Shown here in pieces: positions 8,990 through 19,237 of a DNA stretch of 64,000 nt. Within the stretch, counting starts at the first letter, position 1. Each line of letters begins with the position of its first letter. A model generated the notes under the pieces. The model saw only the letters and a list, made by a program, of their open reading frames with translations, was not told where the DNA came from and did no database searches. The position numbers and the translations under genes were made by a program. The DNA is from Sphaerotilus hippei (GTDB lineage: Bacteria > Pseudomonadota > Gammaproteobacteria > Burkholderiales > Burkholderiaceae_C). The stretch covers positions 1-64,000 of the forward strand of contig NZ_QJJS01000019.1 in NCBI RefSeq assembly GCF_003201595.1, given 5' to 3'.

Positions 8990-9922
8990 TCAGCGCTGCC
9001 GCATCACCGACACGAAGGCGGCGATCAGCAGCGCCGCATGCAGCACCACGGCGCCCAGCGTCAGCACGATGACCGGCCGCAGGCGCCGTGGCTGCCGGGC
9101 CCGCACGATCAGCCCGATCGCCGCCACCAGGCTCAGCGGCGCCGAGCCCAGCGCCCACCAGGCGGTGGTCGGCAGCCACAGCGCCAGCCACCACCCCGCC
9201 AGCCAGGCATGGGCCGACAGCACCAGGACCAGATGTCCCCAGGCAGCCCGCACCGGGCCGAGCCGCACGACCAGCGTGCGCTTGCCGACCTGGGCATCGC
9301 TGCGGGCGTCGGGGAACTCGGCCACCCACAGCATCGCCGCGATCAGCAGCGCCAGGCTGACCCCGGCCAGTGCAGGTGCGGCATCGAAGTGCCGCCGCTG
9401 CACGTAGTCCGCCCCGATCACCACCAGCCACCAGCCCGCCGCGACCGCCAGCTCGCCCACCCCGCGCGACATCAGCGCCAGCCGCGGATGTGAATAGGCC
9501 CAGCCGAGCGCCAGCCCCGCCAGACCGATGGCGAGCAGTCCCGGCCCGGCGCGCGCGGTCAGCAGCAACCCGCCACCGACGACGACCATGCCCAGCATCT
9601 GCACCATGTCGCGCAGTTGCGCCGCGCTGAACACGCCGTCCTGCACCACCCGCGAGCCGCCGGTGAACGGCCCGATGCGCTCGGTGTTGGCCGCATCCGA
9701 GCCGATCAGCGCATCCCCCCAGTCGTTGTGCAGATTGACCGCCGCATGGGCCAGCAGGGCCAGCACGACGGTGGCCAGCGCCGCCGGGCGATCGATCACC
9801 ACCCCGCAGGCGGCGGCCGAGCCGATGCCGGTGAGCACCGCCCCCAGCGTGACCACCAGGAAACCCGGGCGGGACGCCACCACCCAGCGCCCCACGGAAG
9901 CGAGAGACTCGTGCCATGACAT
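8990..9922 (-). CDS. UbiA-family prenyltransferase, MenA-like
   Basis: This 310-residue membrane protein has about eight transmembrane helices. The first Asp-rich motif is NLHNDWGDALIGSD (about residues 64-77) and the second is the DARSDAQVGKRTL stretch, the two magnesium-prenyl-diphosphate sites of the UbiA superfamily. NDxxDxxxGxD and the following GPFTGGSRV resemble MenA (1,4-dihydroxy-2-naphthoate prenyltransferase) more than UbiA itself. No menaquinone gene is visible nearby, so the acceptor substrate is uncertain. A CAGGGG lies just before the ATG. It is downstream of aspS on the same strand but separated from it by a terminator. Confidence 0.8.
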   Translation of the reverse strand: MSWHESLASVGRWVVASRPGFLVVTLGAVLTGIGSAAACGVVIDRPAALATVVLALLAHAAVNLHNDWGDALIGSDAANTERIGPFTGGSRVVQDGVFSAAQLRDMVQMLGMVVVGGGLLLTARAGPGLLAIGLAGLALGWAYSHPRLALMSRGVGELAVAAGWWLVVIGADYVQRRHFDAAPALAGVSLALLIAAMLWVAEFPDARSDAQVGKRTLVVRLGPVRAAWGHLVLVLSAHAWLAGWWLALWLPTTAWWALGSAPLSLVAAIGLIVRARQPRRLRPVIVLTLGAVVLHAALLIAAFVSVMRQR

Positions 9923-9950
9923 GCCCCTGAGCGTGCCCGCTGGCCGCCCG

Positions 9951-9977
9951 AGCCGCCTTGACGGCCGTCAAGCGGCT
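9951..9977. repeat. Imperfect inverted repeat upstream of the UbiA-type gene
   Basis: AGCCGC-C-TTGACGG at 9951-9964 faces CCGTCAAGCGGCT at 9965-9977: 13 paired positions with one unpaired C and no spacer. It lies 29 bases before the UbiA-type start. It could be an operator or a hairpin that stops leftward transcription, but there is no T-run on either side. Confidence 0.4.
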
Positions 9978-10014
9978 GCCGGCCGGCGACACGGGCCCCG
10001 CCGTGCCGCGGCAC

Positions 10015-10042
10015 CAGGACAAAGGGCGCCCGAAGGCGCCCT
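10015..10042 (-). terminator. Rho-independent terminator of aspS
   Basis: Read on the minus strand, AGGGCGCC-TTCG-GGCGCCCT (10042-10023) is a perfect 8-bp stem with a stable UUCG tetraloop, followed by TTTGTC. It begins 29 bases after the aspS stop codon and separates aspS from the UbiA-type gene. Confidence 0.75.
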
Positions 10043-10070
10043 GTGCAGACCGGCCCGGACGGTGTCCGGA

Positions 10071-11867
10071 TCAGCTGGCGGCCGCGGCCTGCGCATTGCG
10101 CAGGCGGATGTGCAGTTCGCGCAGCTGCTTGTCCTCGACCACCGACGGTGCGCCGGTCAGCAGGCACTGGGCCCGCTGGGTCTTCGGGAAGGCGATGACG
10201 TCGCGGATCGACTCGGCCTTGGTCATCAGCGTGACCAGGCGGTCCAGGCCGAAGGCCAGGCCACCGTGCGGCGGGGCGCCGTACTGCAGCGCGTCGAGCA
10301 GGAAGCCGAACTTGACCTGCGCGTCTTCCTTGCTGATGTTGAGCGCGCTGAACACCTTGCTCTGCACCTCGGCGCGGTGGATGCGGATCGAACCGCCGCC
10401 CAGCTCCCAGCCGTTGAGCACCATGTCGTAGGCCTTGGCGATGCACTGGCCCGGATCGGTGTCCATGTAGTCCTCATGGCCGTCCTTGGGCGCGGTGAAC
10501 GGGTGGTGCACCGCGTTCCAGCGGTCGCCCTCGTCGTCGTGCTCGAACATCGGGAAGTCGACCACCCACAGCGGCGCCCAGCGGTCCTCGAACAGGCCGT
10601 TCTTCTTGCCGAACTCGCTGTGGCCGACCTTCAGGCGCAGCGCGCCGATGGCGTCGTTGACGATCTTGGCCTTGTCGGCGCCGAAGAACAGCAGGTCGCC
10701 GTTCTGCGCACCGGTGCGCGCCAGGATGTCGGCGAGCGCCTGGTCATGCAGGTTCTTGACGATCGGCGACTGCAGGCCGTCACGACCCTTGGCCACGTCG
10801 TTGACCTTGATCCAGGCCAGGCCCTTGGCGCCGTAGATCTTGACGAACTCGGTGTAGCTGTCGATCTCGCCGCGGCTGATCGCGCTGCCCCCCGGCACCC
10901 GCAGGGCCACCACGCGGCCGCCCGGGGTGGTCGCCGGCGTCGAGAAGACCTTGAAGTCGACCGTGCCCATCACGTCGGTCAGCTCGGTGAACTCGAGCTT
11001 GACGCGCAGGTCGGGCTTGTCCGAGCCGTACAGGCGCATCGTGTCGGCGTAGGCCATGACCGGGTAGTCGCCCAGCTCGACGTTCATGGTCTTGCGGAAG
11101 ACGTGGCGGATCATGCCTTCGAACATCGAACGGATCTCTTCTTCGGTCAGGAAGGAGGTCTCGATGTCGATCTGCGTGAATTCGGGCTGGCGGTCGGCGC
11201 GCAGGTCCTCGTCACGGAAGCACTTGGTGATCTGGTAGTAGCGGTCGAAGCCGGCCACCATCAGCAGCTGCTTGAACAGCTGGGGCGACTGCGGCAGCGC
11301 GAAGAAGTGGCCGTCGTTGACGCGGCTGGGCACCAGGTAGTCACGCGCGCCTTCGGGCGTGGACTTGGTCAGCATCGGGGTCTCGATGTCGACGAAGCCG
11401 TTCTCGTCGAGGAACTTGCGCACCTCCATCGCGACCTTGTAGCGCAGCATCAGGTTCTTCTGCATCTGCGGGCGGCGCAGGTCCAGCACGCGGTGCGTCA
11501 GGCGGGTGGTCTCCGACAGGTTCTCGTCGTCGATCTGGAACGGCGGCGTGACGCTCGGGTTCAGCACCTCGAGCTCATGGCACAGCACCTCGACCTTGCC
11601 CGACACCAGGTTGGCGTTGTCGGTGCCCGACGGGCGGGCGCGCACCAGGCCGACCACCTTCAGGCAGAACTCGTTGCGCACGCCTTCGGCGATCCTGAAC
11701 ATCTCGGCACGATCGGGGTCGCAGACGATCTGGACCAGGCCTTCGCGGTCACGCAGGTCGATGAAGATCACGCCGCCATGGTCGCGGCGACGATGGGCCC
11801 AGCCCATCAGGGTAACGGTCTGGCCGGTCAGTGCTTCGCTGACGAGGCCGGCATAGCTGCTGCGCAT
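10071..11867 (-). CDS. aspS: Aspartate--tRNA ligase
   Basis: This class II aminoacyl-tRNA synthetase charges tRNA-Asp and, in many proteobacteria lacking AsnRS, also tRNA-Asn. The 598-residue protein has the N-terminal OB-fold ([19 protein letters not shown]), motif 2 around [18 protein letters not shown], the bacterial GAD insertion domain and motif 3 near the C-terminus ([10 protein letters not shown]). The ATG at 11867 is chosen because the protein then begins [10 protein letters not shown], the family start, with GGAG about 10 bases upstream; an in-frame extension to 11930 is rejected. It is the last gene of the fmdB-DUF502-aspS set. Confidence 0.96.
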   Translation of the reverse strand: MRSSYAGLVSEALTGQTVTLMGWAHRRRDHGGVIFIDLRDREGLVQIVCDPDRAEMFRIAEGVRNEFCLKVVGLVRARPSGTDNANLVSGKVEVLCHELEVLNPSVTPPFQIDDENLSETTRLTHRVLDLRRPQMQKNLMLRYKVAMEVRKFLDENGFVDIETPMLTKSTPEGARDYLVPSRVNDGHFFALPQSPQLFKQLLMVAGFDRYYQITKCFRDEDLRADRQPEFTQIDIETSFLTEEEIRSMFEGMIRHVFRKTMNVELGDYPVMAYADTMRLYGSDKPDLRVKLEFTELTDVMGTVDFKVFSTPATTPGGRVVALRVPGGSAISRGEIDSYTEFVKIYGAKGLAWIKVNDVAKGRDGLQSPIVKNLHDQALADILARTGAQNGDLLFFGADKAKIVNDAIGALRLKVGHSEFGKKNGLFEDRWAPLWVVDFPMFEHDDEGDRWNAVHHPFTAPKDGHEDYMDTDPGQCIAKAYDMVLNGWELGGGSIRIHRAEVQSKVFSALNISKEDAQVKFGFLLDALQYGAPPHGGLAFGLDRLVTLMTKAESIRDVIAFPKTQRAQCLLTGAPSVVEDKQLRELHIRLRNAQAAAAS

Positions 11868-11963
11868 GTTGTGTTCTCCGGGAATCTGGTTCTTGGGGCC
11901 CGTGCGCCCGGGACGGGGCGGCACGGGCACGGGCGCCCCGTCAGGGCGCCCGCGGGGAGGGGG

Positions 11964-12608
11964 TCACTTGAGGGCGACCGGCACGGTCGCCGGGGCCTCG
12001 ACCGGACCGACCACCCCCATCGAGATGATGTATTTCAGGGCCTCGTCCACGCTCATGCCGAGCACGCGCACGTCGCGGCGCGGCACCATCAGGAAAAAGC
12101 CCGAGGTCGGGTTCGGCGTGGTCGGCACGTAGAGGCTGACGTGGTCGTCGTCGAGGTGCTGGGCCACTTCACCGCCGGGCTTGCCGGTCACGAAGGCGAT
12201 GGTCCAGGAGCCTTCGCGCGGGTACTGCACCAGCACCGCCTCGCGGAACGCGTTGCCATTGCTGGAGAACAGCGTGTCCGAGACCTGCTTGACCGAGCTG
12301 TAGATCGACTTGACGATCGGGATGTTCGTCAGGATGCGGTCCCACTGGCGCAGCCACCACTGGCCGACGAAGTTGGCCACGAACATGCCGGTCAGCAGCA
12401 TCAGCAGCACCAGCAGCAGTACCCCGAGACCGGGCACGTCGCCCAGCACGTTCAGCGCATGCTGGGCGCTGACGGGCAGCACGGCGCCGGCCGCCGACAG
12501 CAGGGCCTGGAACACCCCGTCGAGCACCCCCACGATCCACAGCAGGACCCAGATGGTGATCGCCAGAGGCAGCCAGACCAGCAGTCCGGCGATGATGTAT
12601 TTCTTCAC
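11964..12608 (-). CDS. DUF502 family membrane protein
   Basis: This 214-residue protein starts MKKYIIAGLLVWLPLAITIWV, the first of two membrane helices, with the second at about residues 60-85 (LLLVLLMLLTGMFVANFVG). The conserved IPIVKSIYSSVKQVSDTLFS and, near the end, a VPTTPNPTSGFFLMVPR stretch define DUF502. Function is unknown; plant relatives (COV) sit in membranes. It lies between fmdB and aspS on the same strand, an order common in betaproteobacteria. Confidence 0.92.
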   Translation of the reverse strand: MKKYIIAGLLVWLPLAITIWVLLWIVGVLDGVFQALLSAAGAVLPVSAQHALNVLGDVPGLGVLLLVLLMLLTGMFVANFVGQWWLRQWDRILTNIPIVKSIYSSVKQVSDTLFSSNGNAFREAVLVQYPREGSWTIAFVTGKPGGEVAQHLDDDHVSLYVPTTPNPTSGFFLMVPRRDVRVLGMSVDEALKYIISMGVVGPVEAPATVPVALK

Positions 12609-12728
12609 GTGTACTCGAAGCAGGGGGCCAGGGGCACTGCGCCTCGCAGACGCCCGACCCGCAAGATTAACAGCGCCGGGCCCGGCGCCCGTGACAACCG
12701 GGCGGCAGGCCGCAGCGCCGACGGGGCT

Positions 12729-13058
12729 TCAGTGACAGGCGCAGGAGCCGCCGCACGGCGTGCTGCCACCGGCCGAAGCGGCCGGTGCGGCATCGGCGGG
12801 CGCCGCCGCAGGCGCCGGTGCCGCAGCGGCCGCACCCGCGGCCGGCACGGCGGCGGCGCTGGTCGCGCTGCCCGAGCCATTGCGGAAATCGGTCGCATAC
12901 CAGCCCGAGCCCTTGAGCTGGAAGCCGGCGGCGGTGAGCTGCTTGGAGAAGGCCTCGGCCCCGCAGGCCGGGCAGGTGGTCAGCAGCGGATCGGACATCT
13001 TCTGCAGCACGTCCTTGGCATGGCCGCAGGCACTGCAGCGGTAGGCGTAGATAGGCAT
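12729..13058 (-). CDS. FmdB family zinc-ribbon protein
   Basis: This 109-residue protein begins MPIYAYRCSACGHAKDVLQK and has a second CPAC pair about 20 residues later, the four-cysteine zinc ribbon of the FmdB/CxxC_CXXC_SSSS family. The middle is a long Ala/Pro linker (about residues 62-98), and the protein ends in a second Cys cluster, CGGSCACH. The family is described as putative regulatory proteins without a proven target. On the minus strand, TACAAT at 13090-13085 could be its -10 box. It is the first gene of fmdB-DUF502-aspS. Confidence 0.9.
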   Translation of the reverse strand: MPIYAYRCSACGHAKDVLQKMSDPLLTTCPACGAEAFSKQLTAAGFQLKGSGWYATDFRNGSGSATSAAAVPAAGAAAAAPAPAAAPADAAPAASAGGSTPCGGSCACH

Positions 13059-13121
13059 GTCTAAACCCTTGATTCGAAAACGGGATTGTAAATTAGGGGG
13101 TCTGTCCGCGTCTGCGGGCGG

Positions 13122-14699
13122 TCAACCTGAGAGCTGCCAGCGCAGCAGCAGGGCCGCACCCAGCACGCCGACCAGGAAGCCGAAGAACATCAGCAGCAGC
13201 GCCTGCAGCAGGCGGTTGGTGCGGCGCTGTTCGACCAGCACCGCCTGCATCAGCTCGCGCGACGGGCCGGCCTGCTGGGCCGGCGCACCGGCCTGGGCCT
13301 GCAGCGCGTCATGCAGCAGGCGGGGCAGCGCGGGCAGCAGTCGGGCGTAACGCGGCGCTTCGCTCTTGAGCTGGTGGACCAGCGCGCGCCAGCCGACCTG
13401 CTCGTTCATCCAGCGCTCGAGGAAAGGCTGGGCCGTGCTCCAGAGGTCGAGCTCCGGATCGAGCTGGCGCCCCAGGCCCTCGACGTTGAGCAGCGTCTTC
13501 TGCAGCAGCACCAGCTGAGGCTGGATCTCGACGTTGAAGCGGCGCGAGGTCTGGAACAGCCGCAGCAGCACCTGGCCCAGCGAGATGTCCTTGAGCGGCC
13601 GGTCGAAGTGCGGCTCGCAGACCGCCCGCACCGCGCCTTCGAGCTCGTCGATGCGGGTGCTCGCCGGCACCCAGCCGGACTCGACGTGCAGCTCGGCCAC
13701 CCGGCGGTAGTCCCGCTGGAAGAAGGCCAGGAAGTTCTGCGCCAGGTAGTCCTTGTCGCGCTCGTCGAGCGTGCCGACGATGCCGAAGTCCAGCGCGATG
13801 TAGCGCTGGAAGGTCTGCGGCGCGGTCGACACCATGATGTTGCCCGGGTGCATGTCGGCGTGGAAGAAGCCGTCGCGGAACACCTGGGTGAAGAAGATCG
13901 TCACGCCGTCGCGGGCCAGCTTGGGGATGTCGACCCCGGCCTCGCGCAGCCGGTCGACCTGGCTGATGGGCATGCCCACCATGCGCTCCATCACCAGCAC
14001 CTCGGCGGTGCTGAGCTCCCAGATCATCTCCGGGATCATCACCAGGCCGAGCCCGTCCATGTTGCGGCGCAGCTGGGTGGCGTTGGCGGCCTCGCGCACC
14101 AGGTCGAGCTCGTCGTGCAGGTACTTGTCGAACTCGGCCACCACCTCGCGCGGGCGCAGCCGGCGGCCGTCGCCCGACAGGCGCTCGACCCAGCGGGCGG
14201 CGCTGCGCAGCAGGCCGAGATCGGCGTCGATGATGTCGAGCACGCCCGGGCGCAGCACCTTGACCGCGACCTCGCGGCCGTCGTGCAGCTGGCCGAAATG
14301 CACCTGCGCGATCGAGGCGCTGGCCACCGGGTCGGCGTCGAACTGGCGGAAGACCTCGTGGATCGGGCGGCCCAGCGCCCGCTCGATCAGCGCATGGGCC
14401 TGCTCGCTCGGGAACGGCGGCACCCGGTCCTGCAGGCGGGCCAGCTCGTCGGCGATGTCGGGCGGGATCAGGTCGCGACGCGTCGACAGCACCTGGCCGA
14501 ACTTGACGAAGATCGGACCGAGGCGCTCGAAGGTCAGGCGCAGCCGCACGCCCCGGGGGGCGTCGAGCCGCCGGCCCAGCACCAGCACCCGCGCCAGCGT
14601 CATCAGGCCCGGGTAGCGCAGCTGCTGCAGCACCATCTGGTCCAGTCCGTTGCGCAGGCAGACCCAGGCGATCAGCGCCAGCCGCAGGGCGTGTTTCAT
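13122..14699 (-). CDS. ubiB: Ubiquinone biosynthesis kinase-like protein UbiB
   Basis: This 525-residue member of the atypical ABC1/ADCK/UbiB kinase family is needed for ubiquinone synthesis and binds the inner membrane through two C-terminal helices (about residues 470-520). Landmarks are the KxGQ-type motif in [11 protein letters not shown], the Ala-rich ASIAQVHFG loop, the VKVLRPG lysine region, the catalytic-loop-like [10 protein letters not shown] and the LDFGIVG metal motif. The ATG at 14699 gives the usual short N-terminus ([10 protein letters not shown]), though no good ribosome-binding site precedes it. ubiJ lies 37 bases upstream on the same strand. Confidence 0.94.
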   Translation of the reverse strand: MKHALRLALIAWVCLRNGLDQMVLQQLRYPGLMTLARVLVLGRRLDAPRGVRLRLTFERLGPIFVKFGQVLSTRRDLIPPDIADELARLQDRVPPFPSEQAHALIERALGRPIHEVFRQFDADPVASASIAQVHFGQLHDGREVAVKVLRPGVLDIIDADLGLLRSAARWVERLSGDGRRLRPREVVAEFDKYLHDELDLVREAANATQLRRNMDGLGLVMIPEMIWELSTAEVLVMERMVGMPISQVDRLREAGVDIPKLARDGVTIFFTQVFRDGFFHADMHPGNIMVSTAPQTFQRYIALDFGIVGTLDERDKDYLAQNFLAFFQRDYRRVAELHVESGWVPASTRIDELEGAVRAVCEPHFDRPLKDISLGQVLLRLFQTSRRFNVEIQPQLVLLQKTLLNVEGLGRQLDPELDLWSTAQPFLERWMNEQVGWRALVHQLKSEAPRYARLLPALPRLLHDALQAQAGAPAQQAGPSRELMQAVLVEQRRTNRLLQALLLMFFGFLVGVLGAALLLRWQLSG

Positions 14700-14736
14700 G
14701 AAGGCAGCCGGTGGAAGGAGGATCGGGACCCGCGGA

Positions 14737-15267
14737 TCACGACAGCGCGCCGCCCGCACGGGGCAGGCGCTGCAGCAGCGCACGCAGCGCCTGGGCCGCC
14801 GCGCGGGCCACGCCGCCGAGCAGGCGGGCCGGTCCGTCGCCGACGATGCGGGCCAGGTCGTCCTCGATGTCCCAGCGCAGGTGCTCGGCCAGCCAGCTGA
14901 CCTCGGCGGCCAGGCCGGCGTCGCCGCGGATGTCCAGCGGCGGGCGACCATCGGCGCCCGACAGGCTCCAGCGCAGCAGTTCGGTGGCCGACAGCGTCAC
15001 GGTCAGCGTGGCCTGGTCGGCCGGCAGCGCGCCCTCGGCGGCGCCGTCGTCCAGCTCCAGCAGGCCGGCGGGCGTGATGCGCCAGACCATCGCCGGCGGG
15101 GGCGGCAGCAAGCGGGGCCACTGCTGCCAGTCCACCCCGATGGTGCGGCCGATCTGCGTGCCCAGGCGACGCTGCGCCTCGGGTTCCGCATGGATCACGT
15201 GGTTGAGCAGGAGGGTGACGCGGGCCAGGGCCTCGCGGCCGAGCGGATCGAGCAGCGCTTGCAACAT
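14737..15267 (-). CDS. ubiJ: Ubiquinone biosynthesis accessory protein UbiJ (SCP2 domain)
   Basis: This 176-residue protein has an N-terminal helix followed by an SCP2 sterol-carrier-like domain (about residues 15-110), as in UbiJ, which together with UbiK supports late aerobic ubiquinone hydroxylation by binding the lipid intermediates. Similarity in this family is low; the call rests on the LNHVIHAEP opening, the LELDDG and WSLSGADG strands and the position directly before ubiB. The ATG at 15267 lies 6 bases after a TACAAT box; longer in-frame extensions run into non-coding DNA. Confidence 0.85.
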   Translation of the reverse strand: MLQALLDPLGREALARVTLLLNHVIHAEPEAQRRLGTQIGRTIGVDWQQWPRLLPPPPAMVWRITPAGLLELDDGAAEGALPADQATLTVTLSATELLRWSLSGADGRPPLDIRGDAGLAAEVSWLAEHLRWDIEDDLARIVGDGPARLLGGVARAAAQALRALLQRLPRAGGALS

Positions 15268-15273
15268 CCCGCG

Positions 15274-15279
15274 ATTGTA
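15274..15279 (-). promoter_or_regulatory. -10-like box of ubiJ, 6 bases from the start codon
   Basis: On the minus strand TACAAT (15279-15274) is followed by six bases (CGCGGG) and the ubiJ ATG. No Shine-Dalgarno lies between them, so a leaderless or nearly leaderless transcript is predicted. No convincing -35 was found at 16-18 bases. Confidence 0.45.
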
Positions 15280-15445
15280 GGAGGCTGGTCCGTTTGACCG
15301 TGATGTGCACCCGTTTTTGTCCCCCGCAGGCCACGCCCGGAACGCAAGCGGCTCAGGGTTTGCCAGAATCCGCAGCAACGGCATGGAGACCGGTCTCCGC
15401 ATGGTGCGGACCCGGCCCGGCACAGGGAAGAGCGTACACATCCAC

Positions 15446-16468
15446 ATGGCAACCATCCTGCTCACCGGCGCGACCGGCTACATCGCATCCCACACCTGGC
15501 TGGCGCTGGACGCCGCCGGCTACCAGGTGCTCGGCGTGGACAACCACGCCAACAGCTCGCCGAAGGTGCTCGACCGCCTGGCCGCGCTGCTGGGCAAGAC
15601 GCCGGTGTTCGAGAAGGCCGACGTCAACGACTGCGCCGCGATGCAGGAGATCATGACGCGCCACCAGGTCGACGGCGTGGTGCACTTCGCCGCGCACAAG
15701 GCCGTGGGCGAGTCGACCCAGAAGCCGCTGGAATATTTCCGCAACAACCTGGGCGGGCTGATCAGCGTGGCCCAGGCGCTGGAGAACACCGGCAAGCACA
15801 CGCTGGTGTTCAGCTCGTCGGCCACCGTCTACGGCCAGCCCGAGGCGCTGCCCATCACCGAAGGCTCGGCGCTGACCGCCACCAACCCCTACGGCCTGAC
15901 CAAGCTGCTGGGCGAGGAACTGCTGCGTGAGCTGGAGCGCTGCAAGCCCGAGTGGCGCATCGCCTACCTGCGCTACTTCAACCCGGTGGGCGCGCACCCG
16001 AGCGGCACCATCGGCGAGGACCCCAGCGGCATCCCGAACAACCTGATGCCCTTCGTCACCCAGGTGGCCGTGGGCAAGCGCGCCCACCTCAACGTGTTCG
16101 GCGGCGACTACGACACGCACGACGGCACCGGCGTGCGGGACTACATCCACGTGGTCGACCTCGCCGACGGCCACGTCGCGGCGCTGCGCTACCTGCAGGA
16201 GCAGCAGAAGTCGGTCACCGTCAACCTCGGCACCGGCCAGGGCTACAGCGTGCTTGATGTCATCAAGGCCTTCGAGGCCGCCAGCGGCCGCCCGATCTCC
16301 TACCAGATCGCGCCGCGCCGCGCCGGTGACGTGGCCGCCTGCTACGCCGACCCGGGTGCCGCCGAACGCCTGCTGGGCTGGAAGGCCAAGCTGGGCCTGA
16401 AGGCCATGTGCGAGGACAGCTGGCGCTGGCAGAGCCAGAACCCGAACGGCTTCGAGCCGGCCGCCTGA
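15446..16468 (+). CDS. galE: UDP-glucose 4-epimerase
   Basis: This 340-residue short-chain dehydrogenase-type enzyme interconverts UDP-glucose and UDP-galactose using bound NAD. The Rossmann motif is [10 protein letters not shown] (about residues 7-16; IxSH is usual for GalE), followed by VDNHANS, the catalytic SSSATVYG serine and the YGLTK Tyr-x-x-x-Lys pair. [13 protein letters not shown] and [15 protein letters not shown] are GalE signatures. The ATG at 15446 directly precedes [11 protein letters not shown]; 47 upstream in-frame codons are not family-like. It supplies sugar nucleotides for surface glycans such as those encoded at 49-62 kb. Confidence 0.95.
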   Translation: MATILLTGATGYIASHTWLALDAAGYQVLGVDNHANSSPKVLDRLAALLGKTPVFEKADVNDCAAMQEIMTRHQVDGVVHFAAHKAVGESTQKPLEYFRNNLGGLISVAQALENTGKHTLVFSSSATVYGQPEALPITEGSALTATNPYGLTKLLGEELLRELERCKPEWRIAYLRYFNPVGAHPSGTIGEDPSGIPNNLMPFVTQVAVGKRAHLNVFGGDYDTHDGTGVRDYIHVVDLADGHVAALRYLQEQQKSVTVNLGTGQGYSVLDVIKAFEAASGRPISYQIAPRRAGDVAACYADPGAAERLLGWKAKLGLKAMCEDSWRWQSQNPNGFEPAA

Positions 16469-16476
16469 GGACGCCC

Positions 16477-16494
16477 GGCGGGCCACGGCCCGCC
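16477..16494. terminator. GC-rich hairpin between galE and proA
   Basis: GGCGGGCC-AC-GGCCCGCC is a perfect 8-bp inverted repeat 9 bases after the galE stop. It has no T-run, so intrinsic termination is not certain. The same arms appear at 56482-56498 before wbpE. Confidence 0.5.
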
Positions 16495-16518
16495 ACCCCA
16501 CGCCCGGGACGCCTCTGC

Positions 16519-16524
16519 GACAAT
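16519..16524 (+). promoter_or_regulatory. -10-like box of proA, 5 bases from the start codon
   Basis: GACAAT is followed by CGGGC and the proA ATG. No Shine-Dalgarno is present. The context TCTGCGACAATC is nearly identical to TCTGCAACAATC before wbpE. No -35 element is evident at 17 bases. Confidence 0.45.
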
Positions 16525-16529
16525 CGGGC

Positions 16530-17810
16530 ATGGATTCCACCGACGTCATCGCCTACATGAACCGGGTCGGCGCCGCCGCCCGGGGTGCCGCAGCCGCCAT
16601 GGCCGCCGCCTCCACCGCCGCCAAGAACCAGGCCCTGAGCCTGCTGGCCGCCAAGCTGGAAGCGCACCGCCCGCTGCTGGCCGCCGCCAACCAGCTCGAC
16701 CTCGACCGGGCCGCCGCCAACGGCCTCGAAGGCCCGCTGCTGGACCGCCTCAAGCTGGACGCCAAGAGCCTGGCCACGGTGGCAGAGGGCTGCGTGCAGC
16801 TCGCGGCCATGCCCGACCCCATCGGCGAGATCCTGAACGTGCGCCGTCGCCCCACGGGCATCAGCGTCGGCCAGATGCGCGTGCCGCTGGGCGTGTTCGG
16901 CATGATCTACGAGAGCCGCCCGAACGTGACCATCGAGGCCGCCTCGCTGGCCATCAAGAGCGGCAACGCCTGCATCCTGCGCGGCGGCTCCGAGGCCATC
17001 AACTCCAACGTCGCGCTGGCCCGCCTGGTGCGCGAGGCCCTGCTCGAAGCCGGCCTGCCCGCCGACGGCGTGCAGCTGGTCGAGACCACCGACCGCGCCG
17101 CCGTGGGCCGCCTGATCGCGATGCCCGAATTTGTGGACGTGATCATCCCGCGCGGCGGCAAGGGCCTGATCGAGCGCATCAGCGCCGAGGCCAAGGTGCC
17201 CGTCATCAAGCACCTGGACGGCAACTGCCACACCTACGTCGACGCCGAGTTCGACCTGGAACAGGCGCTGGTCGTCACCGACAACGCCAAGACGCAGAAG
17301 TACAGCCCCTGCAACGCCACCGAGTCGCTGCTGGTGCACCGCGACGCGGCCATGGCCTTCCTGCCGCGCATCGGCGAGATCTTTGCGCGCAAGAGCGTGG
17401 AGATGCGCTGCGATGCCGCCGCCAAGGCGATCCTCGCGGATGTCCCGGGCGCGAAGGTCGTGGACGCCGTCGAGTCCGACTGGTCCGAGGAATACCTCGC
17501 CCCGATCATCAGCGTGAAGGTCGTGGCCGATCTGGACGAGGCCATCGCCCACATCAACCGTTACAGCTCGCACCACACCGAAGCCATCCTCACGACCAAC
17601 CACCCGAACGCGATGCGCTTCCTGCGCGAGGTGGATTCGGCCAGCGTGATGGTCAACGCCAGCACGCGCTTCGCCGACGGCTTCGAGTACGGCCTGGGCG
17701 CCGAGATCGGCATCTCCACCGACAAGTTCCACGCCCGCGGCCCGGTGGGCCTGGAAGGACTGACCTCGCTGAAGTACATCGTGCTGGGCCAGGGCGAGAT
17801 CCGCCGATGA
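16530..17810 (+). CDS. proA: Glutamate-5-semialdehyde dehydrogenase
   Basis: ProA reduces gamma-glutamyl phosphate to glutamate-5-semialdehyde with NADPH, the second step of proline synthesis. The 426-residue length is normal. Signatures are [17 protein letters not shown], the cofactor-site ILRGGSEA, the catalytic cysteine in [10 protein letters not shown] and, at the end, a [18 protein letters not shown] stretch. The TGA overlaps the queC ATG (ATGA), so the two genes are translationally coupled even though their pathways are unrelated. Confidence 0.96.
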   Translation: MDSTDVIAYMNRVGAAARGAAAAMAAASTAAKNQALSLLAAKLEAHRPLLAAANQLDLDRAAANGLEGPLLDRLKLDAKSLATVAEGCVQLAAMPDPIGEILNVRRRPTGISVGQMRVPLGVFGMIYESRPNVTIEAASLAIKSGNACILRGGSEAINSNVALARLVREALLEAGLPADGVQLVETTDRAAVGRLIAMPEFVDVIIPRGGKGLIERISAEAKVPVIKHLDGNCHTYVDAEFDLEQALVVTDNAKTQKYSPCNATESLLVHRDAAMAFLPRIGEIFARKSVEMRCDAAAKAILADVPGAKVVDAVESDWSEEYLAPIISVKVVADLDEAIAHINRYSSHHTEAILTTNHPNAMRFLREVDSASVMVNASTRFADGFEYGLGAEIGISTDKFHARGPVGLEGLTSLKYIVLGQGEIRR

Positions 17811-18529
17811 CCGATCCCCGCACGGCGCTGGTGCTGTTCTCGGGCGGCCAGGACTCGACCACCTGCCTGGCCTGGGCGCTGGAGCGCCATGCGCGCGTCG
17901 AGACGCTGGGCTTCGACTACGGCCAGCGCCACCGCATCGAGCTCGACTGCCGGCTGACCGTGCTCGACGAGCTGCGCGCCCGCTTTCCGCACTGGGCCGA
18001 CCGGCTCGGCGACGACCACGTGCTCGACCTGAGCCTGATCGGCCAGATCTCCGACACCGCGCTGACCTCCGAGCGGGCCATCGAGCTGCAGGCCGACGGC
18101 CTGCCCAACACCTTCGTGCCGGGTCGCAACCTGCTGTTCCTCGGTTTCGCGGCCACGCTGGCCTACCGCCGCAGCGCCTCGGTGCTGGTGGGCGGCATGT
18201 GCGAGACCGACTACTCCGGCTACCCGGACTGCCGCGACAACACGCTCAAGGCGCTGCAGGTCGCGCTGTCGCTCGGGCTCGATGCGCCGATGACGGTCGA
18301 GACGCCGCTGATGTTCCTGACCAAGGCGCAGACCTGGACGCTGGCGCACGAGCTCGGCGGCGATGCGCTGGTCGACCTGATGATCGAGCACACCCACACC
18401 TGCTACCTCGGCGAGCGGGGCCGGCGCCATGCCTGGGGCCATGGCTGCGGCCACTGCCCGGCCTGTGCGCTGCGGGCCAGCGGCCACGCCACCTGGATCG
18501 GCACCCGGCCCGGGCCGGCCGCAGGCTGA
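17807..18529 (+). CDS. queC: 7-cyano-7-deazaguanine synthase
   Basis: QueC converts 7-carboxy-7-deazaguanine to preQ0 with ATP and ammonia, in queuosine tRNA-modification synthesis. The 240-residue protein has the PP-loop SGGQDST at residues 12-18 and four zinc-binding cysteines: Cys199, then Cys214, Cys217 and Cys220 in [23 protein letters not shown] is a family signature. It overlaps proA by 4 bases. No queD, queE or queF gene is in the window. Confidence 0.94.
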   Translation: MTDPRTALVLFSGGQDSTTCLAWALERHARVETLGFDYGQRHRIELDCRLTVLDELRARFPHWADRLGDDHVLDLSLIGQISDTALTSERAIELQADGLPNTFVPGRNLLFLGFAATLAYRRSASVLVGGMCETDYSGYPDCRDNTLKALQVALSLGLDAPMTVETPLMFLTKAQTWTLAHELGGDALVDLMIEHTHTCYLGERGRRHAWGHGCGHCPACALRASGHATWIGTRPGPAAG

Positions 18530-18544
18530 AGCGGGGGCACGCCG

Positions 18545-19168
18545 GTGTCCACGCTGCTGACCCTCGTCGCGATCGCGATCCTGTCGTTCTGGCTGCTCGG
18601 GGCGCACAACCGCCTGGTCAAGCTGCGCCACCGGCACCACAACCACTTCACGCCGCTGGCCGCCGCGCTGCGCCAGCGCCATGCGGTCGCCCTGACGCTG
18701 GCCGAATCGGCCCGCCACCTGTCGGGCAGCGACCACGACCAGATCGAGGACGTGCTCACCGCGACACGCGAGGCCGGCAGCGCCAGCGACGGCGCCACCA
18801 CCCGGCCGCTGCGGACCCTCGCGCTGCAGCGGGTGGCCCATGCCGAGGAGCGGCTCGGCCAGGTGCTCGACCAGCTCTGCAACACGCTGCAGGACATGAG
18901 CTACGGCGACGCGCCCGAACCGGCCATCAGCGAGCTGCTGCGCCAGCGGCACGCGCTGCAGGGCCAGATCCTGTTCGCCGGGCAGGTCTACAACGACAGC
19001 GCCCGCCTCTACAACGACGCGCTGGCGCTGTTCCCGACGACGCTGGCGGCCCGCCTGCTGCGCTTCGACCCCGCGCCGACCTTCCCCCAGATCGTCGTCA
19101 CGCCCGCCCTGCTGATCGCGGTGGACCCGTCCACCGGCACACCCAGCCGCCCCGGCGACCTGATCTGA
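18545..19168 (+). CDS. LemA-like membrane-anchored protein
   Basis: This 207-residue protein has one N-terminal hydrophobic segment (about residues 3-19) then the LemA-like GAHNRLVKLRHR block, where LemA usually has AYN, and a helical body ending ILFAGQVYNDSARLYNDALALFP; the repeated YN pairs and the FP turn are LemA-family marks. Function is unknown. The GTG at 18545, 15 bases after queC, is the first start that keeps the membrane helix. LemA genes are often paired with a membrane metalloprotease; the next gene lacks one. Confidence 0.75.
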   Translation: MSTLLTLVAIAILSFWLLGAHNRLVKLRHRHHNHFTPLAAALRQRHAVALTLAESARHLSGSDHDQIEDVLTATREAGSASDGATTRPLRTLALQRVAHAEERLGQVLDQLCNTLQDMSYGDAPEPAISELLRQRHALQGQILFAGQVYNDSARLYNDALALFPTTLAARLLRFDPAPTFPQIVVTPALLIAVDPSTGTPSRPGDLI

Positions 19169-19237
19169 GGCGTACCAGGGCGCACGATCCGGATTTTTCA
19201 TCCCGACGCTGGACAACCCCCCATTCAGGCGGGCACG

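Noticed and set aside
9528-13064. An 1178-codon plus-strand frame across aspS, DUF502 and fmdB
   Set aside because: It is antisense to three clear genes and has a repetitive, low-information translation.
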